Source: CAZYJR01 sp964647905
Lineage (GTDB): Bacteria > Desulfobacterota > DSM-4660 > Desulfatiglandales > HGW-15
Length of the DNA stretch: 61,867 bases
Direction: 5' to 3'
NCBI GenBank assembly: GCA_964647905.1
Contig: CAZYJR010000024.1
Coordinates: 1-61,867 of the forward strand
The notes beneath the pieces were generated by a model that saw only the letters and a program-made list of their open reading frames with translations, was not told the DNA's origin and searched no databases. Numbering within the stretch: position 1 is the stretch's first letter; every line of letters begins with the position of its first letter. Of this stretch, positions 39,941 through 48,942 are shown in pieces. The translations under genes were made by a program, and so were the position numbers.

Positions 39941-41704
39941 TCAGGCCAGCACAGGGACCGCTTCCCCTTTTCGTATGTCCACCAGGGCCCTGTCGGTGAG
40001 CCTCAGGAAGGGGAGGCCTGTAAAGCAGAAAGTCTGGAGAACCAAGAGGGGCCTGGAAAGGCGGCAGCCCATTTCTTTCAGGGCGCCCTCCAGGGCCCTG
40101 ACCTCCTCCACCAGTCCGGGCAAGGGCCGGGAGGAAATAATCCCGCAAACAGGCAGCGGGACCTCTCCCACGGGCTTTCCGTCGCTCACGGCAACGATCC
40201 CCCCGCCCAGCTCGATCAACCGGTTTGCGGCGGCGGCCATCTCCTCATCGTCGGTCCCCACGACCAGGAGATTATTGGCGTCCCAGATCATGCTGGTGGC
40301 CGCAGCGCCCCTGCTCAGGCCGAACCCCTTGACGAATCCCAAGCTCGGGGGCTGATCCGGCCGGTCCTTGTTGAGGACGGCCGCCTTGAGGATGTCCGCG
40401 CCCGGATCGGCCTCGAGCTTCCCGTCCACCGCAGACAACGTGGAGAGGGCCTCACGGGTGATGATCTCGCCGGTCACATCCACTGCGCGCACCCTCACCC
40501 GGCCGTCCCCTCCGGCCAGGAAACTGAAATCGGAAGCCCGGACCGGGGGCAGGGTGATGGAGCGATAGACCTCGCCGGGGAAACGGTACCACGGAATGTC
40601 CTCCACGAGACGGCCGCCCTCGGCCGCCAGGCGTCCCCCCACCCATACCTGGCGGCACCGGAAGCTCTCCAAGTCATCGACCACCACCAGGTCCGCCAGT
40701 TTCCCGGGTCCCAGCCCGCCCAGGTCCCTTAGTCCGAAGTACCTGGCCGGATTTATTGTCACCATCTGAACCGCCTGAACCGGGTCGAACCCCAGCTCCA
40801 CCGCCCTCGCAAGGAGCAGGTTCATCCCCCCTTTCTCCACGAGTTCCATCGGGTCGGCCGAATCCGTTACCAGCATTACGCCCGAGAGATCCACCCCGCT
40901 CCGGGCCAAGCCGGAGAGCTCGGGCAGCTCCCTGCGCACGTAACCCTCGCGGATCTGTACGGCCATCCCCAGGCGGAGCCTCTCCAGGGCCTCCTCCAGG
41001 GTGATGGCTTCATGGCACGATGTGGTGCCCCCTGCGGCATACGCAGCCAGCCTGGCCCCCTTTGCACCGGCCGAATGGCCCTCCTTGCTCTTCCCCATGG
41101 CCTCGGCCAGGTCGTAGGCCTCCATCACTCGCGGGTCCATGGCGAGCAGTCGATTCCAATAGGTCTCCCCCACCCCCAGGCACCTCTCCGAAGAGAGGAT
41201 TTCCCGGAATTGGGACCGGGAAAACGGCCTGCTCGATTCGACTTCAGGCCACGGGGGGACCAAAGGGGGCGCCAGCACATAGATCCGCATGGGCACCCGG
41301 GATGTCTGCTCCAAGAAGGACTCGACCCCGAGCATCCCCATGGCGTTGGCGATCATGGCCGTCTCCGAGACCGCGGTGGTGTTGCCGTAGGCCAGGGCGT
41401 ATTCGGCAAAGGCCTCCACCCGGCACTTGTCGTCCAGATGGGTGTGGGCGTCGATGAATCCGGGGAGGATATACCCCCCGTTCAACCCGACCACCCGGGT
41501 CTGATCACCCGCCAGTCCTTCGTTCTGGGGGCCCGCATAAGCGATTCGCTCTCCTTTGACCGCCAGGCACCAGCCGCTCATTATCTCGCCGGAAAAGACA
41601 TTCAAGACCCGGGCGTCCTCAAATACTGTATCAGCATGACGGCGGCCCAGGGCGGTCTCCATCAGGGCCGCCCTGCGGTCGCTCACTTCGGCTCGCTGCT
41701 CCAT
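39941..41704 (-). CDS. ade: Adenine deaminase-like amidohydrolase
   Basis: 587 residues, adenine-deaminase length. The amidohydrolase metal motif appears as GFIDAHTHLDD near residue 85, followed by YGNTTAVSETAMIANAMG, the central TTSCHEAITLEEALERLRLG and MLVTDSADPMELVEKG. The C-terminal adenine-deaminase domain (LGGGIVAVSDGKPVGEVPLP) is present. Adenine deaminase proper has a GHIHIESS-type motif and CSDDRHP; both differ here, so a related purine or other ring substrate is possible. The ATG at 41704 directly precedes the small zinc-finger gene's stop. Confidence 0.8.
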   Translation of the reverse strand: MEQRAEVSDRRAALMETALGRRHADTVFEDARVLNVFSGEIMSGWCLAVKGERIAYAGPQNEGLAGDQTRVVGLNGGYILPGFIDAHTHLDDKCRVEAFAEYALAYGNTTAVSETAMIANAMGMLGVESFLEQTSRVPMRIYVLAPPLVPPWPEVESSRPFSRSQFREILSSERCLGVGETYWNRLLAMDPRVMEAYDLAEAMGKSKEGHSAGAKGARLAAYAAGGTTSCHEAITLEEALERLRLGMAVQIREGYVRRELPELSGLARSGVDLSGVMLVTDSADPMELVEKGGMNLLLARAVELGFDPVQAVQMVTINPARYFGLRDLGGLGPGKLADLVVVDDLESFRCRQVWVGGRLAAEGGRLVEDIPWYRFPGEVYRSITLPPVRASDFSFLAGGDGRVRVRAVDVTGEIITREALSTLSAVDGKLEADPGADILKAAVLNKDRPDQPPSLGFVKGFGLSRGAAATSMIWDANNLLVVGTDDEEMAAAANRLIELGGGIVAVSDGKPVGEVPLPVCGIISSRPLPGLVEEVRALEGALKEMGCRLSRPLLVLQTFCFTGLPFLRLTDRALVDIRKGEAVPVLA

Positions 41705-41719
41705 CAGAGTCTCCCTTCG

Positions 41720-42007
41720 TCACTTCTTCTTGAACAAGGCCTCCAGCGCCTGCTTGGCATCCAGGGTCTTGGCGTACCCACCGCCTCCTCCCTTGCTGCC
41801 CTTGGGCAAAAAGTAGTCGCAGAAATTGGACCGCTCCTTGTCGCGGATCCGCTCCGCCGATACCTCCCGGCACTCGTTGTATGCATGTGGATCATAGAAC
41901 TTGCATTGCATGCAACACCGCAAGTCCCTGCCGCAAGCCGCGCAGGTGTCCCGCCGGCTCACTCTGTCCTCAAGCTTCAGCTTTGCGCCGCAGAAGGCAC
42001 ACTGCAT
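41720..42007 (-). CDS. Small zinc-ribbon protein
   Basis: 95 residues from the ATG at 42007; a GGAGG overlaps an earlier ATG three codons upstream, leaving 9 nt to this one. Cysteine pairs CAFC (3-6) and CAAC (22-25) are followed by RCCMQCKFYDPHAYNEC and NFCDYFLP, a dense set of likely zinc or FeS ligands. The tail is rich in glycine and lysine. No named function. It lies just upstream of the adenine-deaminase gene in the same direction. Confidence 0.65.
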   Translation of the reverse strand: MQCAFCGAKLKLEDRVSRRDTCAACGRDLRCCMQCKFYDPHAYNECREVSAERIRDKERSNFCDYFLPKGSKGGGGGYAKTLDAKQALEALFKKK

Positions 42008-42160
42008 GATGTTCATCCTCCATTGTTGTTCCCCTTGTCCGGGTGCCCTCGGCACCATCCGAAAGGGCCTTGTCCGCTTTGACAAAGAAGGCCCGCACAC
42101 TTACAATTGTCCTTGACCGCTACCTTTATAGCCCCGGGCCGGGAGGCCCCCGAACCAGCA

Positions 42161-42598
42161 ATGTACGAGAGAAAGACCTCATATTACACTCTGATCGACC
42201 ACACAGCCGACCTCGGCATGAGGGTCTACGGGAACAGCCCGGAACAGCTCTTCGAGAACGCCGCCCTCGCAGTCGCCGACCTCCTGGTATCCGGTGCGGC
42301 GGCCCCCGGCCGCCTCGTGGAATCGGTGCCGGTCTCCGCGGAGGGAGACGACCCGGCGGATCTTATGGTCAGGTGGCTGGGCGAGATCCTGTATTTGTTC
42401 CAAGGCGAATCGCTGATCGTAACCAAGGTCAGGGTCCACGGGCTCGAGGCCGGGAGCGTCCAAGGGACGGCCGAGGCCGTCCGCTTCGACCCTGAACGCC
42501 ACGAAGTTTTAAACGACATAAAGGCCGTCACCTATCACCAAATCGAGGTGCTCCAAAGGGACGGCCGTTGGGAGGCCCAAGTCATCTTTGATGTATGA
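42161..42598 (+). CDS. Archease
   Basis: 145 residues from the ATG at 42161; GGGAGG is 14 nt upstream, rather far, and the frame is open 18 codons more. The archease signature is clear: YTLIDHTADLGMRVYGNSPE, LFENAALAVADLL, and the end HEVLNDIKAVTYHQIEV. Archease binds metal with aspartates and activates the RNA ligase RtcB by aiding guanylylation. The rtcB gene follows after 24 bp, so the pair forms one unit. Confidence 0.93.
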   Translation: MYERKTSYYTLIDHTADLGMRVYGNSPEQLFENAALAVADLLVSGAAAPGRLVESVPVSAEGDDPADLMVRWLGEILYLFQGESLIVTKVRVHGLEAGSVQGTAEAVRFDPERHEVLNDIKAVTYHQIEVLQRDGRWEAQVIFDV

Positions 42599-42622
42599 CT
42601 CCCGAAAGACGAGAGGACCACG

Positions 42623-44062
42623 GTGAATATTGATCTCGAACAGTTGGACGACTGCCGCTGGAGGATCCCCAAGACCGGCGCCATGAGGGTCCCCGGGCTG
42701 GTTTTCTCCAGCCCCTCGCTCATAGATTCCGTCCGCCGGGACCCCAGCCTGATACAGGTGGCCAACGTCGCCACCCTCCCGGGCATTGTCGGGTGTTCCC
42801 TGGCCATGCCCGACATCCACTGGGGCTACGGCTTCCCCATAGGAGGAGTGGCCGCATTCACGATGGATCAGGGAGTGATCTCCCCGGGAGGCGTGGGCTA
42901 CGACATAAACTGCGGATGCCGCCTCATGACAACGAGCCTCGACGCCTGCGAGATCCGCCCCTTGCTCCGCGAACTGACCGCCGCCCTTTTCCGCAACGTA
43001 CCCGCGGGTGTGGGCTCCAGCGGGGTCCTGCGCCTGTCCTCCAAGGAGCAGAAAGCCTTGGCCGCCCAAGGTGCGGCATGGGCGGTCAGGCAAGGATTCG
43101 GCCGGGACTCGGACCTCGAGCGGACCGAGGACGGCGGGGCGCTCGCAGGCGCCGATCCGGACGTGATCAGCGACCGGGCTTGGAAGCGGGGGCAGGATCA
43201 ACTGGGCACACTGGGCTCGGGGAATCACTTTGTAGAACTCCAAGCCGTGGACAAGGTCTTTGACCGGGACACGGCCCTGGCATTCGGCCTAAGGGAAGGC
43301 TTGTTCACAGTATTGGTACATTCCGGTTCCAGAGGGTTCGGACACCAGATCTGCGACGATTTCCTCAAGGCAATGACAAAGAAGGTCTCGTCCCTCGGGA
43401 TCGAGCTCCCTGACCGGCAATTGGCGTGCGCCCCCTTGGATTCCGACCTGGGCCGGCGCTACTTCTCGGCCATGGCCTGTGCAGCCAACTACGCTTGGGC
43501 CAACCGCCAGTGCCTCATGCACCGCATCGAGGAAACGCTGATGAGGACACTCGACCTCCCACCGGCTGAGCTGGGGATGCGGCTCCTCTACGACGTATCC
43601 CATAATATCGCCAAGATAGAGAAGCACCTGTTGTCAGGCGACGCCCTGCCTTTATGCGTACACCGCAAGGGCGCCACTCGGGCCCTTTCTCCCGGGCATC
43701 CCGATCTTTCCCCTGTCTTCAGGGACGTCGGCCAGCCGGTGCTCATCCCGGGGGACATGGGCACGTTCTCCTTTGTCCTCGCAGGGGCCCCCGGGGCCCT
43801 GCAAGAGACCTTTGCCTCCACCTGCCACGGAGCCGGCCGCGCCCTGAGCCGGGGCCAAGCGGTTAAGTTGGCCAAGGGTCGTTCAATAAATCGCGAACTG
43901 GAGGACAAAGGAATCTTTGTTCAGTCCAGGGGCAAAAAGACACTCAAGGAAGAAATGCCCGAGGCTTACAAGGATGTGACCCGGGTGGTTGACGCGGTGC
44001 ATGACGCCGGGCTTGCCCGCATCGTGGCCCGCCTCAGGCCCCTCGCCGTGGTCAAAGGCTAG
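42623..44062 (+). CDS. rtcB: RNA-splicing ligase RtcB
   Basis: 479 residues from GTG at 42623. Manganese and GMP-binding features: GGVAAFTMDQGVISPGGVGY with DINCGC (the metal-binding Cys), GTLGSGNHFVELQ, HSGSRGFG, and the guanylylated histidine in TCHGAGRALSR. It joins 2',3'-cyclic phosphate ends to 5'-OH RNA. In bacteria it repairs tRNA or rRNA cut by ribotoxins. The toxin genes in the integron further right give a reason for such repair, but a link is inference. Confidence 0.95.
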   Translation: MNIDLEQLDDCRWRIPKTGAMRVPGLVFSSPSLIDSVRRDPSLIQVANVATLPGIVGCSLAMPDIHWGYGFPIGGVAAFTMDQGVISPGGVGYDINCGCRLMTTSLDACEIRPLLRELTAALFRNVPAGVGSSGVLRLSSKEQKALAAQGAAWAVRQGFGRDSDLERTEDGGALAGADPDVISDRAWKRGQDQLGTLGSGNHFVELQAVDKVFDRDTALAFGLREGLFTVLVHSGSRGFGHQICDDFLKAMTKKVSSLGIELPDRQLACAPLDSDLGRRYFSAMACAANYAWANRQCLMHRIEETLMRTLDLPPAELGMRLLYDVSHNIAKIEKHLLSGDALPLCVHRKGATRALSPGHPDLSPVFRDVGQPVLIPGDMGTFSFVLAGAPGALQETFASTCHGAGRALSRGQAVKLAKGRSINRELEDKGIFVQSRGKKTLKEEMPEAYKDVTRVVDAVHDAGLARIVARLRPLAVVKG

Positions 44063-44160
44063 CCCTGCCGGGAATCCTCAAGGGAATATATTACCAACCC
44101 CGAAGGGCACGGTCAACACAAAACCGATACCTGACGGGGGATTAGCGGAGGTTAATCTCA

Positions 44161-44973
44161 GTGACCAAAGAACTTGAAGCGGCGTCAGTGGTGTTCGCGG
44201 CCGGGAAGGGGAGCCGCATGGAGCGGTTTTCCGGCAACAAGACGCTCTTGCCCCTGATACCCGGAGATTCTCCCTACCAAGGCGAACGCCCCATCCTGAT
44301 CCACATCCTGGAAAACCTCCCCCCGGGTCCCAAGGCGGTGGTGGTGAACCACTGCAGGGAAGAGGTGATAGAGGCCACCGGCTCCCACGCTCCTGTCTAT
44401 TGCGAGCAACCCGAGACCAACGGAACGGGCGGGGCCCTCCTTGCGGCCTCCGGGTTCATCCGCTCGGCGGACGCCCCTCGTGTCCTGATCACCATGGGGG
44501 ACGTGCCCTTTGTGCGGCCCGAGACCTTTCAAAGTCTCCTCAGCCGACTGGAGCATTTCCCTCTGGTGATCCTCGCCTTTGAGCCCTCGGACAAGAGACG
44601 ATACGGCTTGCTGGAGACCGAGGGACCCGAGGTCAGGAGGATCGTGGAGTGGAAATACTGGAGCCGCCTGAACAGGGAGGAGCAGGAGGCCTTGCGCCTC
44701 TGCAACTCGGGGATTTATGCGGCTCGGAGATCCGATTTGCTCCGCTTCCTGCCCGTCCTGGGCGCCAAGCCTCACACGGTCCTCAAGGAACGTAACGGCC
44801 GAACCATGGAAATACAGGAGTACTTCATCACCGACCTGGTGGAACTGATGGCCGAAAGAGGCCTCAGGACCGGGTATATCGTGGTCGGGGACGAGAGCGA
44901 GGTAATGGGGGTGGACGACCCCTCCACCCTTGCCCGGGCGCAGGAACGCTACGCCCGGACTACAGCTCCATAA
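44161..44973 (+). CDS. Sugar-nucleotide-type nucleotidyltransferase
   Basis: 270 residues from GTG at 44161, with GGAGG about 9 nt upstream. N-terminal nucleotide-binding motif VVFAAGKGSRMERFSGNKT, then VFTMGD-type metal site as LITMGDVPFVRPETF. The fold is that of GlmU-N/NTP transferase; no acetyltransferase repeat domain follows. The substrate is not evident. It stands alone, 99 bp behind rtcB, and is convergent with the CheD-HDOD gene, 7 bp apart. Confidence 0.8.
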   Translation: MTKELEAASVVFAAGKGSRMERFSGNKTLLPLIPGDSPYQGERPILIHILENLPPGPKAVVVNHCREEVIEATGSHAPVYCEQPETNGTGGALLAASGFIRSADAPRVLITMGDVPFVRPETFQSLLSRLEHFPLVILAFEPSDKRRYGLLETEGPEVRRIVEWKYWSRLNREEQEALRLCNSGIYAARRSDLLRFLPVLGAKPHTVLKERNGRTMEIQEYFITDLVELMAERGLRTGYIVVGDESEVMGVDDPSTLARAQERYARTTAP

Positions 44974-44980
44974 GGGCGAG

Positions 44981-46372
44981 CTATGACACTGCCGCACGGG
45001 CCCGGCCCGGCTCAAGGTCTTCTTCCGCATCCGAGTCCACGTCGGTCTTACGGGCGACGCAGTCCACGACAGAGGGGAAGTCCCTGAGGGGTATCCCCAA
45101 CTTGGTCAGACCCGATCCCAGCCACGAGGTGTCCATACGTTCCAATTCTTGTCCGGCCATGAACCTGGACATGAGCAGATCGGCCACATAGACCAGGTGG
45201 GTCAAGTCCGGGTACACCGTCCCCTCTTCAGGCCGGTGATGATATCGGATGGCTTCGGCCAGGCTCTCCGGCAACCCCCATAGCTTTGCGAGCCGCCAAC
45301 CGGCCTCGGTATGGGACATGCCGAACGCTTCCTGCTCCACGTCTATGAGGTTGTAACCGTCCACCTGGGTCCTGCGGTAGAACAGGGGCGCCACTGCGGC
45401 TATGTACTGGTCCAGCACCACCTTTCCTATGTCGTGGAGGAGTCCCGCGGTGTAGGCTATATCGGGCTCCACGCGGCCCGTGTACTGAGCCAGCTCCTCG
45501 GCGGTCATTGCAGTTCCCAGTGCGTGCTTGTAAAGTCCACCTTTGCACAGGGAGTAGCCACCCTTCTCCGTATCCGGGAAGAAATCATCCAGGGCCGCGG
45601 TCAATATCGCCTGCAACAGGTGTCGCTCGCCCATCATCACCAGGGCCCGGTCGATGGCATCAAGCTTCATGCCGAAGCGCGCTGAGTTGCACAATCGGAT
45701 GACCTTGGCGCTGATCACCTGATCCCGCCGGGTCTCCTCGGCCACGTCTTCCATGTCGTAGGCCTGGTTCCTGATCATGCGGATTATCTTGAGAGCCACC
45801 TGAGGGATGGGGCTGACCTCCTCTACTGAAGCATCCAGGTCGGCCGGATCAGGAGGGGCGAATTCCTTCCCTGTGCCTTGCCGGTACTGCGGTCCCAGGG
45901 GAGAGATGCTGCTCTCCAAGTCATCCAGGTTCAGGCTGAGCCGGCAGGTAAAGAAGCCCCCGGTCTCGGCCTTGCAGACGGGAATGGACCTTTCCTCCAG
46001 GATTCCCTCCACCACTTCCGTGGTGCGGCCTCCTATATCCAGCTCCAGGTCGGTCTCGCAAAGAGGCCCTACCAGGGCCCCGCCGGCGATACAGGCCTCC
46101 ATTCTTTCAGCGAAGGCCCCTGCCCGTACCATGGCCTGGATTAACATGGGCAGCCCGGTGGCTGCGTAGCTCAAGGGCTGCCACGAGCCGTCCATCCCCG
46201 TGGGCTCGGGCAGGAGAAAATGCCCCAAGCCTCCGAGCCCGGCCTCGGTGTCGCGCAGGGTCACGCCTACGCACGTCCCCAGGAAGGCCTCCAAGGCCTC
46301 TTTTTTCAAGGGGCTCACCTCGAAGCTCCCCGCCGGTACCGAGCGGGAACGAAGCCTGTATACTCCGTTCAT
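44981..46372 (-). CDS. CheD domain fused to HDOD domain
   Basis: 463 residues. Residues 25-165 match CheD, the chemoreceptor glutamine deamidase: FLGTCVGVTLRDTEAGLGGL keeps the catalytic cysteine (GTCV), GHFLLPEP the histidine, and GLPMLIQAMVRAGAFAERME and GGALVG follow. Residues 195-440 are an HDOD domain: VSPIPQVALKIIRMIRN, KVIRLCNSARFG, and YTAGLLHDIGKVVLDQY with an HD motif. The acidic tail has no motif. CheD usually pairs with CheC and chemoreceptors. Its fusion to a signalling HDOD is uncommon and suggests a sensory output. No other che gene is nearby. Confidence 0.85.
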   Translation of the reverse strand: MNGVYRLRSRSVPAGSFEVSPLKKEALEAFLGTCVGVTLRDTEAGLGGLGHFLLPEPTGMDGSWQPLSYAATGLPMLIQAMVRAGAFAERMEACIAGGALVGPLCETDLELDIGGRTTEVVEGILEERSIPVCKAETGGFFTCRLSLNLDDLESSISPLGPQYRQGTGKEFAPPDPADLDASVEEVSPIPQVALKIIRMIRNQAYDMEDVAEETRRDQVISAKVIRLCNSARFGMKLDAIDRALVMMGERHLLQAILTAALDDFFPDTEKGGYSLCKGGLYKHALGTAMTAEELAQYTGRVEPDIAYTAGLLHDIGKVVLDQYIAAVAPLFYRRTQVDGYNLIDVEQEAFGMSHTEAGWRLAKLWGLPESLAEAIRYHHRPEEGTVYPDLTHLVYVADLLMSRFMAGQELERMDTSWLGSGLTKLGIPLRDFPSVVDCVARKTDVDSDAEEDLEPGRARAAVS

Positions 46373-46514
46373 CTATTCTGTCTCCGGCCCGCCTGCCGAA
46401 ACGAGAGTCATAACTCAAGCAGGCCCTTCAATTTGTGTCCTGCAAACTCAACGATCGCTCGACTCAGGCGAAAGAAGGTCTTTGTGAACGCTTGAAGCAA
46501 TAGGCATGCCAGCA

Positions 46515-46625
46515 GGCAGGGCTACGGGATAATACGCGCCGTATTGCCCCTGCCGGATCATTATTAATGACGGGGCTTGATGGTTATCGACGGCTGCAAA
46601 GGAAGGAGGGCGTCAAGCCGTCATT
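46515..46625. repeat. Two intergenic hairpins
   Basis: First: GGCAGGG (46515-46521) pairs with CCCTGCC (46548-46554), with AATACG/CGTATT inside. Second: AATGACGGGGCTTGA, starting near 46565, faces TCAAGCCGTCATT (46613-46625), spanning about 60 bp. They occupy the gap between the CheD-HDOD gene and the deacetylase remnant and may mark the site where the latter was cut. Confidence 0.4.
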
Positions 46626-46783
46626 GATTTGACACCTAAGGTAATCAACTCCCCGGCCGGCTCCGCACCCGTCATGTCAACACGGGGGCGGATGGCCTCC
46701 AAGACCGCTTCCATGCGTCCGGGCGCGGCCGCAGGGTCCGATATATAAACTGATAGAAACTCCTCGTGGAAAACGACCTTCAC
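46613..46783 (-). pseudogene. N-terminal remnant of a histone-deacetylase-like protein
   Basis: A 56-codon frame begins with GTG at 46783, with AAGGAG 6 nt upstream. The first 32 residues read MKVVFHEEF then SVYISDPAAAPGRMEAVLEA, the typical opening of acetoin-utilisation/histone-deacetylase family hydrolases, which are normally 300-370 residues. After about residue 45 the likeness stops and the frame ends. No further part was found in any frame to the left. A ribosome-binding site and start survive, so the loss is at the 3' side. It is preceded on the same strand by the DUF3426 gene. Confidence 0.6.
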
Positions 46784-46813
46784 CTTCCGCTCCTTCCGGC
46801 ATCATGCTTGAAG

Positions 46814-47818
46814 TCAGGGACTGCGGACCGGCTCCGAACTCAAGGCCTCCACAGTGAACTCGCTCACGTCCTCCGGGAGGCCCTCGAAGACCACGGTGAA
46901 AGGCGTTGTGCCCCCCGGGGGGACACCCGCGTTTCGACCAGCCCGAACCTTTCCAGCCCCCATAACCTCCTCCAGCTCACTCATAGGAGCACTCCTGAGC
47001 ACCTCTTCGTCGATGGGATTCCCGGCATATGCCCGCCTGGAGAGCACCACCTTTCCTCCTGAGTCCAGAATGGCCGCCTGAATCAGGATGCGGCGCCTCG
47101 GTTCGGGGTAGTTGTTCACCACTTCACCCGTAATGACGAAGCGCTGGCTTCCTCCCCCAGTGGAAACGAAGGCGCCCTTGACGCCCTGGAAGGACAGCCG
47201 GCGGATTCCCTGATCCGCGGCGCTTCTTTCCGCCTCCGGCTTGAGGAAGGAAAGCGGGCCCGGTATCAAGCCCGGGGCCAGATAGTATAGAGCGGCGAAT
47301 GCCGCCGCCAGGACCAGCACGACGCCCAAGAACACGGGGAGGATCATGGAGCGACCGGAAGGGCGACGCCCGGCCACAGCGCCGTCCCGCTCCCCCCGGG
47401 CCTCTTTTTCCCTGCCCTTGGCCTCGGCGTCTTCCCTGCTCAAAGACTCCTCCACCCGGTGGGCCCTCTCGAGGGCCTCATCCAGGCCTGATTCCTCCTC
47501 TTCAGCCTCCGGCGACCGCTCCGGGGAGAATGCTTCACTCGGCTCACCCCAGACGCCGTATTCCGCCCGGTCCGGGAATTCCCCGTCCCCTTCCCCACCC
47601 ATGGGCGGGCCGGCCGTCTCTTCGGTCTCTTCCGTCTCCGGAGGTCCGTCAAGGACCACGGTCTCTTCAGAGTCCTCGATTCCGGAAGCCTCGCTCTCCG
47701 GCGGAAAGACCGTGAATACGCTCCTGCACTTCGAACACCGGACCTTTGACCCGCCTTCCTTGACCAGGCCCTCGTCGAGCCGAAAGCGGGATTCGCAGCT
47801 CTCACACTGAACGATCAT
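46814..47818 (-). CDS. MJ0042-type zinc-ribbon and DUF3426 membrane protein
   Basis: 334 residues. N-terminal zinc ribbon (MIVQCESCESRFRLDEGLVK and VRCSKCRSVFTVFP; CX2C...CX2C) of the MJ0042 type. An acidic, low-complexity linker covers about residues 45-150. One membrane helix lies near 160-180 (MILPVFLGVVLVLAAAFAAL). The rest is a DUF3426-like beta domain: FVITGEVVNNYPEPRRRILI and PPGGTTPFTVVFEGLPEDV. Function unknown. The domain order is the standard one for this family. Confidence 0.82.
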   Translation of the reverse strand: MIVQCESCESRFRLDEGLVKEGGSKVRCSKCRSVFTVFPPESEASGIEDSEETVVLDGPPETEETEETAGPPMGGEGDGEFPDRAEYGVWGEPSEAFSPERSPEAEEEESGLDEALERAHRVEESLSREDAEAKGREKEARGERDGAVAGRRPSGRSMILPVFLGVVLVLAAAFAALYYLAPGLIPGPLSFLKPEAERSAADQGIRRLSFQGVKGAFVSTGGGSQRFVITGEVVNNYPEPRRRILIQAAILDSGGKVVLSRRAYAGNPIDEEVLRSAPMSELEEVMGAGKVRAGRNAGVPPGGTTPFTVVFEGLPEDVSEFTVEALSSEPVRSP

Positions 47819-47860
47819 CCAAGCCCCCTCCCTTTTTGTCCACCTCCCGGCCCGAACGCC

Positions 47861-48388
47861 TCACTCCAATCTGTAGATGTCCGACAGCTGGCGGTATCTT
47901 TCATTGAAATCCAGGCCGTATCCAACCAGGAATCCCTCGTCGACTTCGAAGCCCGTGTAATCGATATTCACCTCCTCGCACCGGCGCTCGCGCTTGTCGA
48001 TAAGTGCGCAGACCGCGATGGAGGCCGGGCCTTTGCAGGAAAGCAGGGCCACTATGGAGCGGAGGGTCAGGCCTGTATCCACGATGTCTTCCACAAGCAC
48101 GACCGGCTCCCCCCGAACATCCACATCAAGGTCCTTGGTCAGCTTGACCTCGCCTGAGGATTCAGTCCCGAGACCGTAACTCCCGGCCTTGACGAAGTCC
48201 ATGCGGCATGGAATGGAAAGGGCCCGCACCAAGTCCCCGAAAAAGATCACCGCCCCGTTCAGGACACCCACGAACACCGGCTCCCGTCCTTCGTAATCGG
48301 CCGAGATTTCCCCTGCTATAGACTTTACGCGGTTGTGTATCTCATCCCTTGAAATCAGGGGCTCTTTGCTTAGGTTCAAATCCGGCAC
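47861..48388 (-). CDS. hpt: Hypoxanthine phosphoribosyltransferase
   Basis: About 175 residues. The frame is open to 48517, but that part overlaps the thioesterase. The GTG at 48388 gives the usual 175-180 residue length, though TTG codons at 48400 and 48409 are also possible. PRPP-binding motif VVLVEDIVDTGLTL, N-terminal FVGVLNGAVIFFGDLVRAL, and IPCRMDFVKAGSYG are those of HPRT. It salvages hypoxanthine and guanine. The closely spaced adenine-deaminase-like gene 7 kb away would feed it with hypoxanthine if that enzyme acts on adenine. Confidence 0.92.
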   Translation of the reverse strand: MPDLNLSKEPLISRDEIHNRVKSIAGEISADYEGREPVFVGVLNGAVIFFGDLVRALSIPCRMDFVKAGSYGLGTESSGEVKLTKDLDVDVRGEPVVLVEDIVDTGLTLRSIVALLSCKGPASIAVCALIDKRERRCEEVNIDYTGFEVDEGFLVGYGLDFNERYRQLSDIYRLE

Positions 48389-48422
48389 CGCCCTTGTCAA
48401 AGTATCCAAAGGAGAACCCGGC

Positions 48423-48845
48423 TCATTCGAGGAAAGGCAAGGGGGTTCCTTTCCTGTAGGCCAGGGCCTGGCAGGATGCCACCAGGGCTCCGGTCTGGTC
48501 CGTGACCTTGATCTCATAGGTGGCCGTCTTCCGGCTCTTGTGGATCTCTCTGGACTCCGCTCTTAGTATGCCGTTCATATCCGGGGCCTGGTGGTATACC
48601 AGCGACATGCTCAGGGCCACGGCCACGGTCCCGTGAGCATTGCAGGAGACCTCGAAGGCCTCGTCCATGAGCGAGAATATCGCGCCTCCGTGCAGCATGC
48701 CGAATATGTTCCCGGTGTCTCCCTGGGGGGGCATCTCCACCACGGCCAGGCCCGGGCCGGCCTTGATCAACCGCAGCCCCAGTTTTCTGGCGAAAGGCTC
48801 CCGCTCCACCTCTCGAGAAATGGATTCTATGACCTTGTCGGACAT
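48423..48845 (-). CDS. PaaI-type hotdog thioesterase
   Basis: 140 residues. The hotdog-fold signature of the PaaI family is present: GNIFGMLHGGAIFSLMDEAF near residue 48, then VALSMSLVYHQAP and RKTATYEIKVTDQTGALVAS. It hydrolyses acyl- or phenylacyl-CoA. It lies upstream of hpt on the same strand and its stop is about 35 bp from the hpt start. Confidence 0.88.
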   Translation of the reverse strand: MSDKVIESISREVEREPFARKLGLRLIKAGPGLAVVEMPPQGDTGNIFGMLHGGAIFSLMDEAFEVSCNAHGTVAVALSMSLVYHQAPDMNGILRAESREIHKSRKTATYEIKVTDQTGALVASCQALAYRKGTPLPFLE

Positions 48846-48942
48846 GCCCGAGCCCTCTCCCTATAAAAGCAGAAAGCTAACAGACATCAGCGGGAGGTTC
48901 AACCAGAAAGCCCGGCACTCCGAGGATCTGAACCACTCGGCT

